Below, piece by piece: positions 14,252 to 22,535 of a DNA stretch of 64,000 bases (positions are counted from its first letter, which is position 1; each line of letters opens with the position of its first letter). Under the pieces are notes generated by a model. The model saw nothing but the letters and a program-made list of their open reading frames with translations, was not told where the DNA came from and ran no database searches. This stretch comes from Micromonospora eburnea. GTDB taxonomy: Bacteria; Actinomycetota; Actinomycetes; Mycobacteriales; Micromonosporaceae. Location: the NCBI RefSeq assembly GCF_900090225.1, contig NZ_FMHY01000002.1:6386001-6450000 (forward strand), in the 5' to 3' direction. Made by a program: the position numbers and the translations under genes.

Positions 14252-17200
14252 ATGGCCTTTCGGACGTGGAGCAGGCTGCTGCTCACGGCGCTCGGGGCGA
14301 GCGTGCTGGCCGGGGCCGGTCAGCTCGGCATCGCGTACGGGTTCGGCGTCGTGCGCCTCGACGGCGCGTTCACCGACGGTGCGATCAACCGGTGGCCCGC
14401 CCAGCTCGCCTGGGTCGGCTGGTTCGCGGCGGTCGCCGCGGTGGCCGGTGCCGTCGGCACCGAACGCCTCGCCCGCCGGGACGGGATCCCGGGTGGCACC
14501 ACGGAACAGCTCAGCGTCGCCGGCGCCGCCGCGCTGGGCGCGGCCGTGGTCGCACCACTGTGCATGCAACCGGCCCGGACCGCCGAACTCGGCGGCACCG
14601 TCGACCCGGTGTGGGCGGTCGGCATCTGCGCGATCCTCGGCGCGCTCATCGGGGCGGGCGCCGCGATCGTCGTCCTGCTCAAGCCGCCCTTCGGGTGGAA
14701 CATCGCACTCACCGCGGGGGCCGTCTGGCTACTCGCGCTGATCTCCGCCGCGCCGTCGGTGTCCTCGGCCGGGCCGCTGGTCACCGTACGCCTCGGGGTC
14801 CTCGAACCATCCTGGCTGGATGCGGCGACCGCGCAGCGCCTGGCCATGCTGCTCCTGCCCCTGCTCGCCCTGCTCGCCGGCGCGGCGGTCGGCGCGCTGG
14901 CCCGCCGACGCGGCCATCTTCCGCTGGTCGGCGGGGCGGCCGGGGCGGCGGGGCCGGTGCTGCTGGCCTTCGCGTACCTGACCGCGGGCCCAGGCAACGC
15001 GGCCGACCGCTACCAGCTCGCGCCCTACTACGCGGCACTGATCGCGGTCGCCGCCGGCGCGCTCGGCTCGACGGCCACCACGGTGCTGCGCCGGCCGGCC
15101 GCGGAGCCGGAGACCGCCGCGCTCGAACCCACCGACATCCTCCAGCCTCTCCCACCATCGCCCGCCACCCCTGGGTCGGACAGCGGCCGTGCGGCACCGG
15201 CCGATCAAGGAGTTGGCGTCAGAGTCGATCTCCAATCAGACGGGAATTCCTTGATCAACGGGGTGGGGCGTCGGGCGGCAGAGACGATCCCGACCGCGGC
15301 CGCGGCCCCCGCGCACTGGGACTGGCCGGTCCCCTCGGGTCTCGCGCCGGCCCGCAAGTCCGGTGCCGCCCGGACGGCCCCCGGCCACACCACCGCCGAG
15401 GCGCGCCAAGCCGCCGCCGCGCCCATCTCCCTCGCCGATCACCCGACGTCCGGCGTGCCCGCCTCCGCTGAGCCCGCCGCTACGCAGCACCCGACGTCCG
15501 GCGTGCCCGCCTCCGCCGAGCCCGCCGCTACGCAGCAGAACCCCGGTGAGCACCCCTCCGCCGAGGCCATCCCCGCCGCCGACCACCCGACGTCCGGCGT
15601 GCCCGCCTCCGCCGAGCCCGCCGCTGGGCAGCAGGCCCGCGCCGACGAGCCGGAGCCGATGGCCGGGCCCACCGTGGCGCAACCGGCTGCTCCGCCGAGG
15701 ACGACCGACGCGGCCGACACCGACGAGCCGGTCGCCGATCAGGAGGCCGACGCTCTGGCGCGGAACCTGCCGGTTCCGGGGCTGCTGCCCCCGGGGCGGC
15801 GTACCTCCGCCATCGACGTACTCGCCGCCGGCCGCCCGGCCCCGCAACCGCCCGCCGAGCCGGGCATCTCCGCTCCGGACCCTGCCCCGGCCTCGGCCGC
15901 TGCTGATCCGGGCCCGGCGTCCGGCTCGGGATCGGACTCGCCCGTGGCGGCCGGCCCGGACTCGCCGGTGGCGGGCGACGCCGATCCCGCCTCGACCCAA
16001 CCCCGGCCGGACGGACGGTCCAGGCGCGGTCGCGGGGTTCGCACCGGCCCGGCCACCACAGCGGCTGACGCACCGCCGATCGAGGCGACACCGACCGAGG
16101 CAACGCCGACCGGAGCAACGCCGACCGAGGCGGCACCGACCGAACCAACGCCGACCGAGGCGGCACCGACCGAACCAACGCCGACCGAGGCGGCACCGAC
16201 CGAACCAACGTCGGTCGAGGAGACGCCGGCCGAACCCAAGCCGGTCGAGGAGACGCCGGCCGAGCCGGCTCCCGTCGAGCCGATCCCGGCCCAGGCGGCG
16301 ATGGCCCGGACGGCACCTGCCCAGGCGGTGCCGGCCAAGGCGAACCCGGTCGAGCCGGCCACGGGCCAGGCGGCCCCGGCCGAGACTGCCTTGGTCGATC
16401 CGCACACCGCCGCGCCGGCCGTCGAGGGTGTGGCGCGGTCGGCGCTGCCGGCGCCCCGGCCGGCCGACGGCCCCGGCCAGGTGACCGGCACCCGTACCCC
16501 GGCCCCGGACGATGCGCCGGCCCCCGCAGCCGACGGTGGCCGGGGGACGCCGAACTACTTCTTCTCGGACGACGACGAACCGGTCGCGGGCGACCACCTC
16601 ACCCCCGTCGAGGCGCCGGAGTCACCACGCCCGCGCTTCCCGATCTTCGAGGATGTCGCGGACCGGCCGAACGACCCCCTGCCGGCGTGGCCAGGCCCGC
16701 CCCCACCGGGTCGACCGGCGACAACCGCGCGGAACGAACCGGCCGTACCCGCGCCGAGCCAACCGCGTTCCCCGTTCGGCAACAACGGATCGGCCGGCGG
16801 CGTCACGAGCGACCCGACGGGCATCTCGGACCGGAACGGCGCACCGACGGCGGAGGCTCGGATCGAGCCGGCACCGCATCCCCGGCACCGTTCCCTGCCC
16901 GACCTGGGCCGGGAAGCCCGCTGGGACGCCTTCGCCAACGCCCGGCGCGTGACACCGGTCATCCCGAACGGCCCGCTTGCGGGCGGCCAGCACGCCGCCG
17001 CCGGCGAGCCGGTCGTGGCCGGCTCCACGGCGAAGGCGGAGCCGGGCGGCGGGAAGCCCAAGGTCCGGCGTGGCCTGTTCCGGCGTAACCGGGCCAGGGA
17101 CGGCGGGCTGGACGACACCGGCCGGTCCGACCACGAGTCGGAGCAGCTGGCGACGCAGGACGAGGAGTACGTCGACTGGGTCGCCGGGCTCGCCTCGGAC

Positions 17201-17254
17201 GCCGACGGGGAAGGGCCCCGTACGCCGCGCACCGGTCGCCACCACCGCGACTGA
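14252..17254 (+). CDS. Large multi-pass membrane protein with a long disordered, repeat-rich tail
   Basis: About 1000 residues. The first 280 hold roughly seven or eight hydrophobic helices (for example LLLTALGASVLAGAGQLGIA and LAMLLLPLLALLAGAAVGAL). The remaining 700 residues are Pro/Ala/Thr/Glu-rich, with copies of HPTSGVPASAEPAATQ and TPTEAAPTEP, and are probably cytoplasmic and unstructured. The C-terminus ends QDEEYVDWVAGLASD plus a basic patch. I do not recognise a function. The chosen ATG gives a start just before the first helix and is preceded by a -10-like TAACGT. It converges on thiC across a hairpin. Confidence 0.8.
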   Translation: MAFRTWSRLLLTALGASVLAGAGQLGIAYGFGVVRLDGAFTDGAINRWPAQLAWVGWFAAVAAVAGAVGTERLARRDGIPGGTTEQLSVAGAAALGAAVVAPLCMQPARTAELGGTVDPVWAVGICAILGALIGAGAAIVVLLKPPFGWNIALTAGAVWLLALISAAPSVSSAGPLVTVRLGVLEPSWLDAATAQRLAMLLLPLLALLAGAAVGALARRRGHLPLVGGAAGAAGPVLLAFAYLTAGPGNAADRYQLAPYYAALIAVAAGALGSTATTVLRRPAAEPETAALEPTDILQPLPPSPATPGSDSGRAAPADQGVGVRVDLQSDGNSLINGVGRRAAETIPTAAAAPAHWDWPVPSGLAPARKSGAARTAPGHTTAEARQAAAAPISLADHPTSGVPASAEPAATQHPTSGVPASAEPAATQQNPGEHPSAEAIPAADHPTSGVPASAEPAAGQQARADEPEPMAGPTVAQPAAPPRTTDAADTDEPVADQEADALARNLPVPGLLPPGRRTSAIDVLAAGRPAPQPPAEPGISAPDPAPASAAADPGPASGSGSDSPVAAGPDSPVAGDADPASTQPRPDGRSRRGRGVRTGPATTAADAPPIEATPTEATPTGATPTEAAPTEPTPTEAAPTEPTPTEAAPTEPTSVEETPAEPKPVEETPAEPAPVEPIPAQAAMARTAPAQAVPAKANPVEPATGQAAPAETALVDPHTAAPAVEGVARSALPAPRPADGPGQVTGTRTPAPDDAPAPAADGGRGTPNYFFSDDDEPVAGDHLTPVEAPESPRPRFPIFEDVADRPNDPLPAWPGPPPPGRPATTARNEPAVPAPSQPRSPFGNNGSAGGVTSDPTGISDRNGAPTAEARIEPAPHPRHRSLPDLGREARWDAFANARRVTPVIPNGPLAGGQHAAAGEPVVAGSTAKAEPGGGKPKVRRGLFRRNRARDGGLDDTGRSDHESEQLATQDEEYVDWVAGLASDADGEGPRTPRTGRHHRD
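15440..15631 (+). repeat. 48-bp tandem repeat, four units
   Basis: Units at 15440-15487, 15488-15535 and 15584-15631 encode HPTSGVPASAEPAA followed by TQ or GQ. The unit at 15536-15583 (QNPGEHPSAEAIPAAD) has the same length but has diverged. The repeats lie inside the disordered tail of the large membrane protein and keep the reading frame. Confidence 0.9.
16118..16207 (+). repeat. 30-bp tandem repeat, three perfect units
   Basis: Three identical 30-base units (16118-16147, 16148-16177, 16178-16207) encode TPTEAAPTEP. They are flanked by 15-base half units (TPTEA, TPTGA) and degenerate versions (SVEET, KPVEETPAEP). Sequence identity at the DNA level suggests recent slippage expansion in frame. 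Confidence 0.9.
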
Positions 17255-17260
17255 TCCGTC

Positions 17261-17290
17261 GGCCGGGCCGACCAGCTGGCCGGCCCGGCC
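17261..17290. terminator. Hairpin between convergent genes
   Basis: GGCCGGGCCG (17261-17270) pairs with CGGCCCGGCC (17281-17290) around a 10-base loop. It lies in the 45-base gap between the large membrane gene and the converging thiC, so it can end both transcripts. Confidence 0.65.
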
Positions 17291-17299
17291 CGGTGCGGC

Positions 17300-18892
17300 T
17301 CAGGCCAGCGGCAGGTAGACCCGGGCACCGGCGGACCGGAACTCGTCGGACTTCTCCGCCATGCCGCGCGCCGCGTAGTCCTTCAGGTCCTGAGTGATCT
17401 TCATGGAGCAGAACTTCGGCCCGCACATCGAGCAGAAGTGCGCGGTCTTCGCCGGCTCGGCCGGGAGCGTGGCGTCGTGGTACGACCGCGCGGTCTCCGG
17501 GTCGAGCGCGAGGTTGAACTGGTCCTCCCAGCGGAACTCGAACCGGGCCTTGGACAGCGCGTCGTCCCAGGCCTGCGCCCCGGGGTGCCCCTTGGCCAGG
17601 TCCGCCGCGTGCGCCGCGATCTTGTACGCGATGACACCCGCCTTGACGTCGTCCCGGTCCGGCAGCCCGAGGTGTTCCTTCGGCGTGACGTAGCAGAGCA
17701 TCGCGGTGCCGAACATACCGATCATCGCGGCGCCGATCGCCGAGGTGATGTGGTCGTACGCGGGCGCGATGTCCGTGGTCAGCGGCCCGAGCGTGTAAAA
17801 GGGCGCCTCGTGGCACCACTCCTGCTGGCGGTCCACGTTCTCCTTGATCTTGTGCATCGGCACGTGCCCGGGGCCCTCGATCATCACCTGGACGTCGTAC
17901 TCCCAGGCGATCCTCGTCAGCTCGCCGAGGGTACGCAGCTCGGCGAACTGCGCCTCGTCGTTGGCGTCCGCGATCGACCCGGGGCGCAACCCGTCGCCGA
18001 GCGAGAACGTCACGTCGTACTTCGCCATCAGGGCGCACAGCTCGCGGAAGTGGGTGTAGAGGAAGTTCTCCTGGTGGTGCGCCAGGCACCAGGCCGCCAT
18101 GATCGAGCCGCCCCGGGAGACGATGCCGGTCACCCGGTCCACCGCGAGGGGCACGTACGGCAGCCGCACCCCGGCGTGCACGGTCATGTAGTCGACGCCC
18201 TGCTCGGCCTGCTCGACGACCGTCTCCCGGAACACCTCCCAGCTCAGCTTCACCGGGTCGCCGCCAACCTTCTCCAGCGCCTGGTAGATCGGCACGGTGC
18301 CGATCGGCACCGGCGAGTTCCGCACGATCGCCTCGCGGGTCTCGTGGATCCGTTTCCCCGTCGACAGGTCCATCACGGTGTCCGCACCCCAGCGGGTCGC
18401 CCAGGTCAGCTTCTCCACCTCCTCGGCGACGGAGGAGCTGACCGCCGAGGTGCCGATGTTGGCGTTGACCTTCACCAGGAACGCCCGGCCGATGATCGCC
18501 GGCTCGCACTCCGGGTGGTTGACGTTGAGCGGCAGCACCGCCCGCCCGGCGGCGATCTCGTCCCGGACGAACTCCGGCGGCACGCCCTCCCGGATCGCCA
18601 CGAACTCCATCTCCGGCGTGACCCGTCCGGCCCGCGCGTAGGCGAGTTGGGTCGGGCGCTTCCCGTCCGCGCCGGCAAGCGGGGTGCCCGCGCCCCGCAC
18701 GGGGGCGACATCACCCCGGTCGGCGATCCACGGTCCGCGCAGCGGCGGCAGCCCCACCGCCGGGTCGGAGCCGGGGCCGGAGGTGTCGTAGAGCCGTACC
18801 GGCGGGTTGTCTCCGGTCAGCGCCACCTCGGCGAACGGCACCCGGATGTCCGGCCGCGACCCCTCGACGTAGACCTTGCGTCGTGTTTGCAT
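17300..18892 (-). CDS. thiC: Phosphomethylpyrimidine synthase ThiC
   Basis: ThiC is a radical-SAM enzyme that converts aminoimidazole ribotide to the hydroxymethylpyrimidine phosphate half of thiamine. The 530-residue product has the C-terminal iron-sulfur motif CSMCGPKFC (Cys487, Cys490, Cys495), and the typical EMEFVAIREGVPPEFVRDEIA and FLVKVNANIGTSAV segments. The ATG at 18892 follows AGGAGG. It is the last gene of the thiamine operon, 17 bases after thiD, with no riboswitch of its own. Confidence 0.97.
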   Translation of the reverse strand: MQTRRKVYVEGSRPDIRVPFAEVALTGDNPPVRLYDTSGPGSDPAVGLPPLRGPWIADRGDVAPVRGAGTPLAGADGKRPTQLAYARAGRVTPEMEFVAIREGVPPEFVRDEIAAGRAVLPLNVNHPECEPAIIGRAFLVKVNANIGTSAVSSSVAEEVEKLTWATRWGADTVMDLSTGKRIHETREAIVRNSPVPIGTVPIYQALEKVGGDPVKLSWEVFRETVVEQAEQGVDYMTVHAGVRLPYVPLAVDRVTGIVSRGGSIMAAWCLAHHQENFLYTHFRELCALMAKYDVTFSLGDGLRPGSIADANDEAQFAELRTLGELTRIAWEYDVQVMIEGPGHVPMHKIKENVDRQQEWCHEAPFYTLGPLTTDIAPAYDHITSAIGAAMIGMFGTAMLCYVTPKEHLGLPDRDDVKAGVIAYKIAAHAADLAKGHPGAQAWDDALSKARFEFRWEDQFNLALDPETARSYHDATLPAEPAKTAHFCSMCGPKFCSMKITQDLKDYAARGMAEKSDEFRSAGARVYLPLA

Positions 18893-18909
18893 GACAGCCT
18901 CCTGTCGCC

Positions 18910-19698
18910 TCACGCGGACCATCCGAAGTGGTCCAGCGGGCCGGGTCCCGCGCCCAGCTCCCAGTCCCGCGCGCCGGCCAGCGCGCGGGTGACGTACTCC
19001 TTGGCGGCGGTGACCGCGACCGGTGCCGGATCGCCGGCCGCCAGCCGGACGGCGATCGCCGCCGAGAACGAACAGCCGGTGCCGTGGTTGTGCCGGGTCG
19101 GCACCCGGGGCGCGCGCAGCAGCGTGGTCGCCCCACCGCCGACCAGCACGTCCACCGACTCACCCGTTGCGTCCGCATCGCCGCCGGTCACCACCACGTG
19201 CGCCGGGCCGGCGGCCGCCAGGGCCTCAGCCGCCGCGACCGTCTCCTCCACCGTGGCCACCGGGCGTCCGGTGAGGGCCGCGGCCTCCGCGCGGTTCGGC
19301 GTCGCCACCTCGGCGTACGGCAGCAGCCGCCGCACCGCCTCCACCCCGCCGAGCCGGTACCCACTGGTGGCGACCAGCACCGGGTCGACGACGAGCCGGG
19401 GCAGTCGCCCCGCCTCCGCCGCCGCGGCGATCACGTCGGCGACCGCCGGGGTGCCGAGCATGCCGGTCTTAACCGCGCGTACGGCGAAGTCGCCGAGCAC
19501 GCTGTCGAGCTGCTCGCGGACGGTCCGCGGGGGCAGCGGCAGGACGGCGTCGACGCCCCGGGTGTTCTGCGCGGTGATCGCGGTGAGCACGCTGGTCCCG
19601 TACGCGCCGAGGGCGGCGAAGACCTTGAGGTCGGCCTGGATGCCCGCCCCGCCGCCGGAGTCCGATCCGGCGATGGTGAGGACGGTTCGCGGCGTCAC
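18910..19698 (-). CDS. thiD: Hydroxymethylpyrimidine (phosphate) kinase ThiD
   Basis: ThiD phosphorylates HMP and HMP-P to HMP-PP. The 262-residue product begins VTPRTVLTIAGSDSGGGAGIQADLK, the ribokinase-fold ThiD N-terminus, and contains ITAQNTRGVD, VVDPVLVATSGY and the C-terminal anion-hole motif NHGTGCSFSAAIA. The GTG at 19698 follows GGGGAGG and overlaps the preceding stop by four bases (GTGA). No fused TenA or ThiE domain is present. Confidence 0.96.
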   Translation of the reverse strand: MTPRTVLTIAGSDSGGGAGIQADLKVFAALGAYGTSVLTAITAQNTRGVDAVLPLPPRTVREQLDSVLGDFAVRAVKTGMLGTPAVADVIAAAAEAGRLPRLVVDPVLVATSGYRLGGVEAVRRLLPYAEVATPNRAEAAALTGRPVATVEETVAAAEALAAAGPAHVVVTGGDADATGESVDVLVGGGATTLLRAPRVPTRHNHGTGCSFSAAIAVRLAAGDPAPVAVTAAKEYVTRALAGARDWELGAGPGPLDHFGWSA

Positions 19699-20387
19699 CT
19701 CCCCTCCCCGGTGGTTTCGGTTGCGGGCTCTTCGAAGGCGCTGCCCAGCGTGGCGGCGACCTCGCCGGGGTCGTCGGCGCGCATGATGGCACCGAGCACC
19801 GCCACACCGACGGCACCGGCCCGTACGCACGCCTGCACCTGTGCCACGGTCTCGATGCCGCCGAGGGCGAGGGCCGGCGCCGGGCTGAGCCGGATCAGGT
19901 CGGCCAGCCCGCCCGGGTGCAGGGGTGGGCCGTAACCGGGCTTGGTCCTCGTGGGGAAGACGGGTGACAGGGTGGCGTAGTCCTCTGTGGTGAGCCGGGC
20001 CAGCTCGGCAGCGTTGTGGCAGGAGCGGCCGACCAGCCCGACGCGCGGCGGCGGGTACGGGCCGGCGGCGGGCAGGTGGACGGCGTCGCCGTCGAGCGGG
20101 TCCGGCCCGGCGACGACCAGGGTGCCGCCCGCCTCGGCCAGGATCGCCCGCAGGTCGGCGGCGAGCGCGGCCCGCTCGGCGCGCGGCAGGTCCTTCTCCC
20201 GCAACACCACCCACCGCGCTCCGCCACCCACAGCGGCCGCGATCACCTCGGGCAGCGGATTCCGCGCCACCCACCGATCCGTCAGCACCACCACTCCGGA
20301 CGGCGCGGCGCCCGACCAGATCCTGGAGGAATCCGGCCCCGCCAGGGGCCATCTCCCCCCAAGGTCCACGGCAGGAACCGCGGTCAC
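19695..20387 (-). CDS. ThiE/TenI-family protein, probably TenI-like thiazole tautomerase
   Basis: The 230-residue protein is a second ThiE-superfamily barrel in the operon. It has VVLTDRW, VVLREKDLPRAERAAL, LVGRSCHNAAELARL and LSPVFPTRTKPGYGPPL. The SCH motif resembles TenI, which aromatises the thiazole product of ThiG rather than joining the two halves. The N-terminal 30 residues are poorly conserved. The GTG start at 20387 overlaps the thiG stop by four bases. It could instead be an active thiamine phosphate synthase; position next to thiG favours TenI. Confidence 0.85.
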   Translation of the reverse strand: MTAVPAVDLGGRWPLAGPDSSRIWSGAAPSGVVVLTDRWVARNPLPEVIAAAVGGGARWVVLREKDLPRAERAALAADLRAILAEAGGTLVVAGPDPLDGDAVHLPAAGPYPPPRVGLVGRSCHNAAELARLTTEDYATLSPVFPTRTKPGYGPPLHPGGLADLIRLSPAPALALGGIETVAQVQACVRAGAVGVAVLGAIMRADDPGEVAATLGSAFEEPATETTGEGR

Positions 20388-21163
20388 AGGTCGGGCCTGC
20401 CCTCGTGCGGAGTGGAGGGGAGGGCGTGGAGGCGGCGGGGGATGCGGCCCGCCCGGTACGCGAGTCGCCCAGCCTGCACCGCGTGGCGCATGGCGGTGGC
20501 CATCGCCTCCGGGTCGGCAGCCCGGGTGACCGCGCTGGCCAGCAGTACCGCGTCGCAACCCAACTCCATGGCGAGCGCGGCGTCCGAAGCGGTGCCGATG
20601 CCGGCGTCGAGGATCACCGGCACGTCCACGGCCTGCCGGATCAACCGGATGTGGTGCGGGTTGCTCACCCCCAGGCCGGAGCCGATCGGGGCGCCGGCCG
20701 GCATCACCGCCGCGCAGCCCACGTCGGCCAGCCGCCGGGCCAGGACCGGATCGTCCGAGGTGTACGGCAGCACGGTGAACCCGTCGGCCACCAACTCCTC
20801 GGCGGCGCGCAGCAGCTCCACCCCGTCGGGCAGCAGCGTGCGCTCGTCACCGATCACCTCCAGCTTCACCCACTCGGTGTCGAACGCCTCGCGGGCCAGG
20901 TGGGCCACCTTCACCGCCTCGGACGCGGTGTGGCAGCCGGCCGTGTTCGGCAGCACCCGTACGCCGCACCGGTCGAGCAGGTCGAGCAGGCCACCGGCGC
21001 TGCCCGGCGCGGTGTCCACCCGGCGCAGCGCAAGCGTGACCAGCTCGGTGCCGGAGGCGCGGATCGCCTGCTCCAGCACGTGCAGGTTGGCGGCGCCGCC
21101 GGTGCCGAGGATGAGCCGGGAGCCGAACGCGGTCCCGCCGATCTCGAAGGTCACGCCGCTCAC
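20384..21163 (-). CDS. thiG: Thiazole synthase ThiG
   Basis: ThiG builds the thiazole phosphate ring from deoxyxylulose phosphate, dehydroglycine and ThiS thiocarboxylate. The 259-residue barrel has FGSRLILGTGGAANL, LPNTAGCHTASEAV, the Schiff-base lysine in WVKLEVIGD (Lys100), PAGAPIGSGLGVSNP and DAGIGTASDAALAMELG. The GTG start overlaps the thiS stop by four bases. Confidence 0.97.
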   Translation of the reverse strand: MSGVTFEIGGTAFGSRLILGTGGAANLHVLEQAIRASGTELVTLALRRVDTAPGSAGGLLDLLDRCGVRVLPNTAGCHTASEAVKVAHLAREAFDTEWVKLEVIGDERTLLPDGVELLRAAEELVADGFTVLPYTSDDPVLARRLADVGCAAVMPAGAPIGSGLGVSNPHHIRLIRQAVDVPVILDAGIGTASDAALAMELGCDAVLLASAVTRAADPEAMATAMRHAVQAGRLAYRAGRIPRRLHALPSTPHEGRPDL

Positions 21164-21360
21164 CCACCCTGCGCGGCGCTGAGCACCTCGACCCGGTCAC
21201 CGTCGCGCAGCCTGGTCGCCGCCCAGCCGCCGCGCGGCACGACCTCGCCGTTGACCGCGACCGCGAGGCCGCGCCGCTGGTCGGTGACCTCCCGGACCAG
21301 GTCGGCCACGGTCGCTCCGCCGGGCACGGTCCGCCCGGCGCCGTTGACGATCAGTTCCAT
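21160..21360 (-). CDS. thiS: Sulfur carrier protein ThiS
   Basis: ThiS is a 66-residue ubiquitin-like carrier that delivers sulfur as a C-terminal thiocarboxylate. It opens MELIVNGAGRTV and ends in the required GG. It lies between thiO and thiG with overlaps on both sides. The activating enzyme ThiF is not in this window and must be encoded elsewhere or be replaced by a MoeB-like protein. Confidence 0.95.
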   Translation of the reverse strand: MELIVNGAGRTVPGGATVADLVREVTDQRRGLAVAVNGEVVPRGGWAATRLRDGDRVEVLSAAQGG

Positions 21361-22535
21361 CTGCGCTCCTCCTCGATGCCGGATGCGGTCTGTTCCCGGG
21401 CCGGGGCGGGCGACGCGCCGGCGCCGACGAACCGGTCCGGGCTGAACGGGGCGAGCAGCGGGTCCGGCTCACCGGTGACGATCAGTTCGGTGACCAGGTC
21501 GGCGGTGACCGGGGTGAGCACGATGCCGTGCCGGTGATGGCCGGTGGCGGCGAGCACGCCCGGCCGGCCGGGCAGCGGCCCGATGACCGGCGCGTTGTCC
21601 GGCGTACCGGGGCGCAGCCCGGCGGACGCCTCCACCAGGTCGTACTCGGCCAGCTCGGGGACCAGGTCGACGGCGGCGCGCAGCAGCCGGAGCACCGCGC
21701 CGGCGGTCACCTCGGTGTCGGCGCGCTCCTCGACGGTCGCCCCGACCACCACCTCGCCGCTGTCCCGGGGCACCAGGTAGACCGACTCGCCGTCGGCGTA
21801 CCCCCGGATCACGTGCCGGAAGCCCGGCGTGCCGCGATCGGGCGCGCGGAGCCGGAGCACCTGGCCCTTCACCGGCCGGACCGGCAGCCCGGTGAGCGCC
21901 GCCGCGCCGCAGCCGGCGGCGACGACGGTGACCCGGGCGGCCACGTCGGAGAGCCGGGCGACCGGGGCGGGGCGCAGCGTGACGCCGGCCCGCTCGGCCG
22001 CCGTCCGCAGCGCGGGCAGCAGCCGGCGCGGGTCGACCTGGTGGTCGCCGGGGGCGACCGCGCCGCCGCGCACCCGGGTGGCCAGCGCCGGCTCGTGCTC
22101 CCGCAGCGCCGACGGGCGCAGCGGCGTGATCGGCAACCCCAACCCCTGCTGGTACGCCCAGAGCCGGCGCGCCTCGGCCAGGTCGTCGGCGGTCAGCCCG
22201 ACCACCAGCGTGCCGTCGGTGCGGTACCCGACGTCGGTGCCGGCGGCCTCGGACAGCTCGGCGGCGAAGGCCGGCCAGCGGGCGGCGGACTCGGCGAGCA
22301 GTCCGGTCAGCTCCCGCTCCCCGAAGTACGCCTCGGCCACCGGCGCGAGCATCCCGGCCGCCACGTGGGACGCCCCGGAGCCCGGTGCCGGGTCGTGGAC
22401 GACCACCCGCAGCCCGCGCTGCGCGCACCGCCACGCGATCGCCAGCCCGACCGGTCCCGCCCCCACAACCCCGACATCCGGAAGGAAGGGCCCCCTGTTA
22501 ACGCCTCCGGTATAGGAGGGGTCCCCTCCTAACAC
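21351..22535 (-). CDS. thiO: Glycine oxidase ThiO
   Basis: ThiO is an FAD enzyme that oxidises glycine to the imine used by ThiG. From VGVVGAGPVGLAIAWRCAQRG (the dinucleotide-binding motif), through PGSGASHVAAGMLAP, to GLRPGTPDNAPVIGPLPGRPG and GHHRHGIVLTP, the sequence is a normal ThiO. Its 5' end is odd. The GTG at 22535 overlaps the thiE stop, and the first 17 codons (GGDPSYTGGVNRGPFLP and neighbours) are encoded by the palindromic element at 22483-22533. A GTG within the VVG motif would give a protein too short to bind FAD, so the upstream start is preferred. Confidence 0.9.
   Translation of the reverse strand: MLGGDPSYTGGVNRGPFLPDVGVVGAGPVGLAIAWRCAQRGLRVVVHDPAPGSGASHVAAGMLAPVAEAYFGERELTGLLAESAARWPAFAAELSEAAGTDVGYRTDGTLVVGLTADDLAEARRLWAYQQGLGLPITPLRPSALREHEPALATRVRGGAVAPGDHQVDPRRLLPALRTAAERAGVTLRPAPVARLSDVAARVTVVAAGCGAAALTGLPVRPVKGQVLRLRAPDRGTPGFRHVIRGYADGESVYLVPRDSGEVVVGATVEERADTEVTAGAVLRLLRAAVDLVPELAEYDLVEASAGLRPGTPDNAPVIGPLPGRPGVLAATGHHRHGIVLTPVTADLVTELIVTGEPDPLLAPFSPDRFVGAGASPAPAREQTASGIEEERRWN
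22483..22533. repeat. Double palindromic element at the thiE-thiO junction
   Basis: Two GC-rich palindromes flank a short centre: AGGAAGGGCCCCCT near 22483-22496 (imperfect) and AGGAGGGG-T-CCCCTCCT at 22514-22530 (perfect 8-bp arms), joined by GTTAACGCCTCCGGTAT. From memory, similar elements are scattered in Micromonospora-type genomes. Here it overlaps the thiE stop and supplies the first codons of thiO. Confidence 0.6.

Noticed and set aside
15440..16207. Repeats that might suggest a CRISPR array
   Set aside because: The units are contiguous, in frame and encode a low-complexity peptide; there are no spacers.
15236..16597. 453-codon minus-strand frame with Gly/Arg/Leu repeats
   Set aside because: It mirrors the repeat-rich tail of the plus-strand membrane protein and has no independent start signal.
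17438..19786. 782-codon plus-strand open frame over thiC and thiD
   Set aside because: Antisense shadow of two well-supported genes; no ribosome site or recognisable domain.
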